Source of the DNA: an uncultured Mollicutes bacterium
GTDB taxonomy: Bacteria; Bacillota_I; Bacilli_A; RFN20; CAG-826
Length of the DNA stretch: 18,129 nucleotides
Reading direction: 5' to 3'
Assembly: GCA_937893635.1 (NCBI GenBank)
Contig: CALBGF010000054.1
Location: 1 to 18,129 of the forward strand
Each line of letters starts with the position of its first letter. Position 1 is the stretch's first letter. Shown one piece after another: positions 16,403 to 18,129 of this stretch. The position numbers and the translations under genes were made by a program. Under the pieces are notes generated by a model that ran no database searches, was not told the DNA's origin, and saw only the letters and a list, made by a program, of their open reading frames with translations.

Positions 16403-17544
16403 TATTTCTTTCTCCATACCATCTTATTAACAACAGATGTATATGATTGAATAATTCTAACTGCTTTTATTGATACATTTTCATCTGTATAATATTCACA
16501 TGGTTTTCCTAAATCACCATTTTCAACCATTGATACAGCCATATCTACTGCTTGTAATACTTCATTCGTAGATATACCTGCTAGAACAAAGTCACCTGCA
16601 TCTAAAGCTTCTGGTCTTTCTGTACTTGTTCTAATACAAACTGCTGGTATGGGTTTACCTATAGATAAATAGAAACTACTTTCTTCTGGTAAAGTTCCAC
16701 TATCAGAAACGACACAATATGCATTCATTTGTAGATTATTATAATCATGGAATCCTAATGGTTGATGTTGGATAACTCTTTTATCAAATTTAAAGTTTCT
16801 TGCTTCAATATATTTTTTACTTCTTGGATGGCAAGAATATAATATTGGCATATCATATTTTTTAGCCATTTCATTAACGGCTGTCATAAGTGACATAAAG
16901 TTTTCTTCATTATCAATGTTTTCTTCTCTATGTGCACTTAATAATATATATTTTTTCTTTTCTAAACCTAATTTAGAAAGAATAGTAGATGCTTCTATTT
17001 TTTCTAAATTATTATGAAGAACTTCTGCCATTGGTGAACCAGTAACATATGTTCTTTCTTTAGCACAACCGCATTCTGCTAAATATCTTCTTGCATGTTC
17101 TGAATAGCACATATTAACATCAGAAATAATATCCACTATTCTTCTATTTGTTTCTTCTGGCAAGCATTCATCTTTACATCTATTACCTGCTTCCATATGG
17201 AAGGTAGGAATATGTAATCTTTTAGCAGATATTACTGATAAACAAGAATTAGTATCACCAAGTACTAATACAGCATCTGGTTTAACTTTTACCATTAATT
17301 CATAAGATTTAGCAATAACATTTCCCATTGTTTCACCTAAATCTTTACCAACAACATTTAAATAATAATCTGGTTCTCTTAATCCTAAATCTTCAAAGAA
17401 TACTTGGTTAAGGGTATAATCATAATTTTGTCCAGTATGGACTAAAATATGATCAAAGTATTTATCTGCACATTTAATTGTTGGAGCAAGACGAATAATC
17501 TCTGGTCTAGTTCCAATAATAGTCATTAATTTTAGTTTTTGCAT
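16402..17544 (-). CDS. wecB: UDP-GlcNAc 2-epimerase family, CapG/FnlC type
   Basis: A 380-residue non-hydrolysing UDP-N-acetylhexosamine 2-epimerase. Landmarks are [14 protein letters not shown] (8-21), VHTGQNYDY (35-43), VLGDTNS (94-100), [20 protein letters not shown] (115-134), SAHREEN (203-209), [10 protein letters not shown] (280-289) and ERPEALDAG (309-317). The GNRC...PEETNRR and [11 protein letters not shown] wording is closer to CapG/FnlC, which makes UDP-L-FucNAc from the talo intermediate, than to the ManNAc-forming MnaA. The CapF-like fragment upstream supports this. The generic family symbol is used because substrate choice is inferred. The start has GGAGG 9 nt upstream and lies 13 nt inside the acetyltransferase gene. 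Confidence 0.9.
   Translation of the reverse strand: MQKLKLMTIIGTRPEIIRLAPTIKCADKYFDHILVHTGQNYDYTLNQVFFEDLGLREPDYYLNVVGKDLGETMGNVIAKSYELMVKVKPDAVLVLGDTNSCLSVISAKRLHIPTFHMEAGNRCKDECLPEETNRRIVDIISDVNMCYSEHARRYLAECGCAKERTYVTGSPMAEVLHNNLEKIEASTILSKLGLEKKKYILLSAHREENIDNEENFMSLMTAVNEMAKKYDMPILYSCHPRSKKYIEARNFKFDKRVIQHQPLGFHDYNNLQMNAYCVVSDSGTLPEESSFYLSIGKPIPAVCIRTSTERPEALDAGDFVLAGISTNEVLQAVDMAVSMVENGDLGKPCEYYTDENVSIKAVRIIQSYTSVVNKMVWRKK
16403..16415 (-). promoter_or_regulatory. SD that fixes the start of the glycosyltransferase at 16402
   Basis: GGAG at 16415-16412 lies 9 nt before the ATG at 16402, inside the last codons of the 2-epimerase gene. The upstream ATG at 16417 has no such site and would place this SD within its own coding sequence. 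Confidence 0.7.
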
Positions 17545-18071
17545 TTATGGCTTCCTCCATATTTTTGTTCAAGTATTTTCTCGTGCTCTATAATTTCTTC
17601 TTTTGTAAATCTAGGCTTTTGTTTATGCAAATCATAGTAAATTGTATATGGTGGAATATTTTTTGTGACAACAGCACCAGCAGCAATAACTGATCCTCTG
17701 CCAATAGTAACTCCTTTTAAAATAATAGCTCGTGCTCCAATCCATACATCATCTTCAATAGTAATAGGTTTATCGTTTTCCGGTAATTTCATTGCATTGG
17801 TAACTTTAATCATAAATTCCCCAACATCATCTATTCTATGATCTCCAGTTATCATTATAACTTCTGGACCTGTCATAACATAATTACCAATAGTTATAGA
17901 ATTTAAAACTGCATACATTGTGTTTCTTGGCCCTATAAAACTATCGTGTCCTATATAAATGTTTTTTCCACCAGCAAAATCAAAATTTTCACAAATAAAT
18001 GTATATTTTCCAACATTGCCTAATTTACGTTTAATAAAAATTTGCATAAATCTATTAATTATCTTGTGCAT
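17532..18071 (-). CDS. Hexapeptide-repeat O/N-acetyltransferase (capsule)
   Basis: A 179-residue left-handed beta-helix acyltransferase of the LacA/Maa/NodL kind, which moves an acetyl group from acetyl-CoA to a sugar. The repeats are seen at [11 protein letters not shown] (38-48) and [11 protein letters not shown] (58-68), then [20 protein letters not shown] (103-122) and [20 protein letters not shown] (123-142). His78 in ITGDHRIDD is the likely catalytic base. An N-terminal basic, amphipathic stretch (about 1-17) and a charged C-terminal helix flank the domain. GGAGG lies 7 nt before the ATG. It overlaps the gene before and the gene after by 13 nt each. It sits between the CapF-like and CapG-like genes, which are adjacent in classical FucNAc loci. 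It may modify a FucNAc precursor or another sugar in the repeat unit. Confidence 0.87.
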   Translation of the reverse strand: MHKIINRFMQIFIKRKLGNVGKYTFICENFDFAGGKNIYIGHDSFIGPRNTMYAVLNSITIGNYVMTGPEVIMITGDHRIDDVGEFMIKVTNAMKLPENDKPITIEDDVWIGARAIILKGVTIGRGSVIAAGAVVTKNIPPYTIYYDLHKQKPRFTKEEIIEHEKILEQKYGGSHKCKN

Positions 18072-18129
18072 TGTTCTACCTCCAAAAATATAGTATCAGG
18101 ATTATTAGGATCAAAGCATTCATTACACC
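18059..18129 (-). CDS. C-terminal end of CapF/FnlB-like reductase (partial)
   Basis: Only the last 22 codons plus TAA are in the window. Of the three minus-strand frames, this is the one that gives hydrophilic, protein-like sequence: it reads [17 protein letters not shown] before a short tail. From memory, that wording resembles the end of the C-terminal cupin domain of CapF/WbjC/FnlB, the reductase step of UDP-L-FucNAc synthesis. It overlaps the acetyltransferase start by 13 nt, in keeping with the rest of the operon. Placing it upstream of a CapG-type 2-epimerase is consistent. The fragment is short, so the assignment is moderate. Confidence 0.55.
   Translation of the reverse strand, partial: CNECFDPNNPDTIFLEVEQCTR

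Noticed and set aside
15224..16417. Glycosyltransferase start at 16417 (five residues longer)
   Set aside because: No SD precedes that ATG, while the ATG at 16402 has GGAG at 9 nt and a TAATG overlap like the other GT gene.
1..18129. CRISPR array, tRNA, rRNA or insertion sequence
   Set aside because: I saw no regularly spaced repeats, no tRNA-like cloverleaf and no transposase or terminal inverted repeats. The direct repeats at 272 and 3843 are promoter copies.

Overview
The window looks like low-GC Bacillota (Bacilli-like, possibly an uncultured gut lineage). The DNA is very AT-rich, ribosome-binding sites are strong GGAGG types, and there is a lipoprotein signal peptide, a lysine (L-box) riboswitch, and a capsule locus whose genes resemble streptococcal and staphylococcal ones. 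Tryptophan is TGG throughout. Of 15 visible stop codons I count 14 TAA, one TAG and no TGA. The lineage is inferred from gene and signal style only.

Region 1 (1-3892, minus strand) holds the start of an unrecognised gene running off the left edge, then a 1164-residue membrane-inserted P-loop NTPase of the YobI/KAP type. A promoter-plus-leader module of about 50 bp lies upstream of the NTPase gene. A second copy in the same orientation lies just past its stop, upstream of the left-edge gene. The NTPase gene is therefore flanked by direct repeats that each contain a good promoter and Shine-Dalgarno (SD) sequence.

Region 2 (3929-6772, plus strand) is a complete lysine-responsive import operon. 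It has a promoter, a lysine riboswitch, an expression-platform hairpin that contains the SD and ends in seven T directly before the start codon, and then three tightly spaced genes: lipoprotein binding protein, permease and ATPase. It converges on region 3 at an AT-rich hairpin near 6793-6823.

Region 3 (18129 down to 6811, minus strand) is the distal part of a Wzx/Wzy-dependent capsule or exopolysaccharide operon. Most genes overlap or are separated by less than 40 nt. In transcription order: the end of a CapF/FnlB-like reductase, a hexapeptide acetyltransferase, a UDP-GlcNAc 2-epimerase of the CapG/FnlC kind, a GT4 glycosyltransferase, a UDP-glucuronate 4-epimerase, a second GT4 glycosyltransferase, a broken HasB-type UDP-glucose dehydrogenase, a Wzx flippase, an unusual MacB/FtsX-shaped membrane protein, a Wzy polymerase and a TupA-like ATP-grasp protein. 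The sugar genes point to a repeat unit with L-FucNAc and GalA or GlcA, if dehydrogenase activity is supplied elsewhere.

The points most worth a second look are: the dehydrogenase, broken at a junction that looks like two diverged alleles joined together; the MacB-shaped protein with no ABC ATPase partner in this part of the capsule operon; the direct repeats around the NTPase gene; and the riboswitch hairpin that could act on both transcription and translation.
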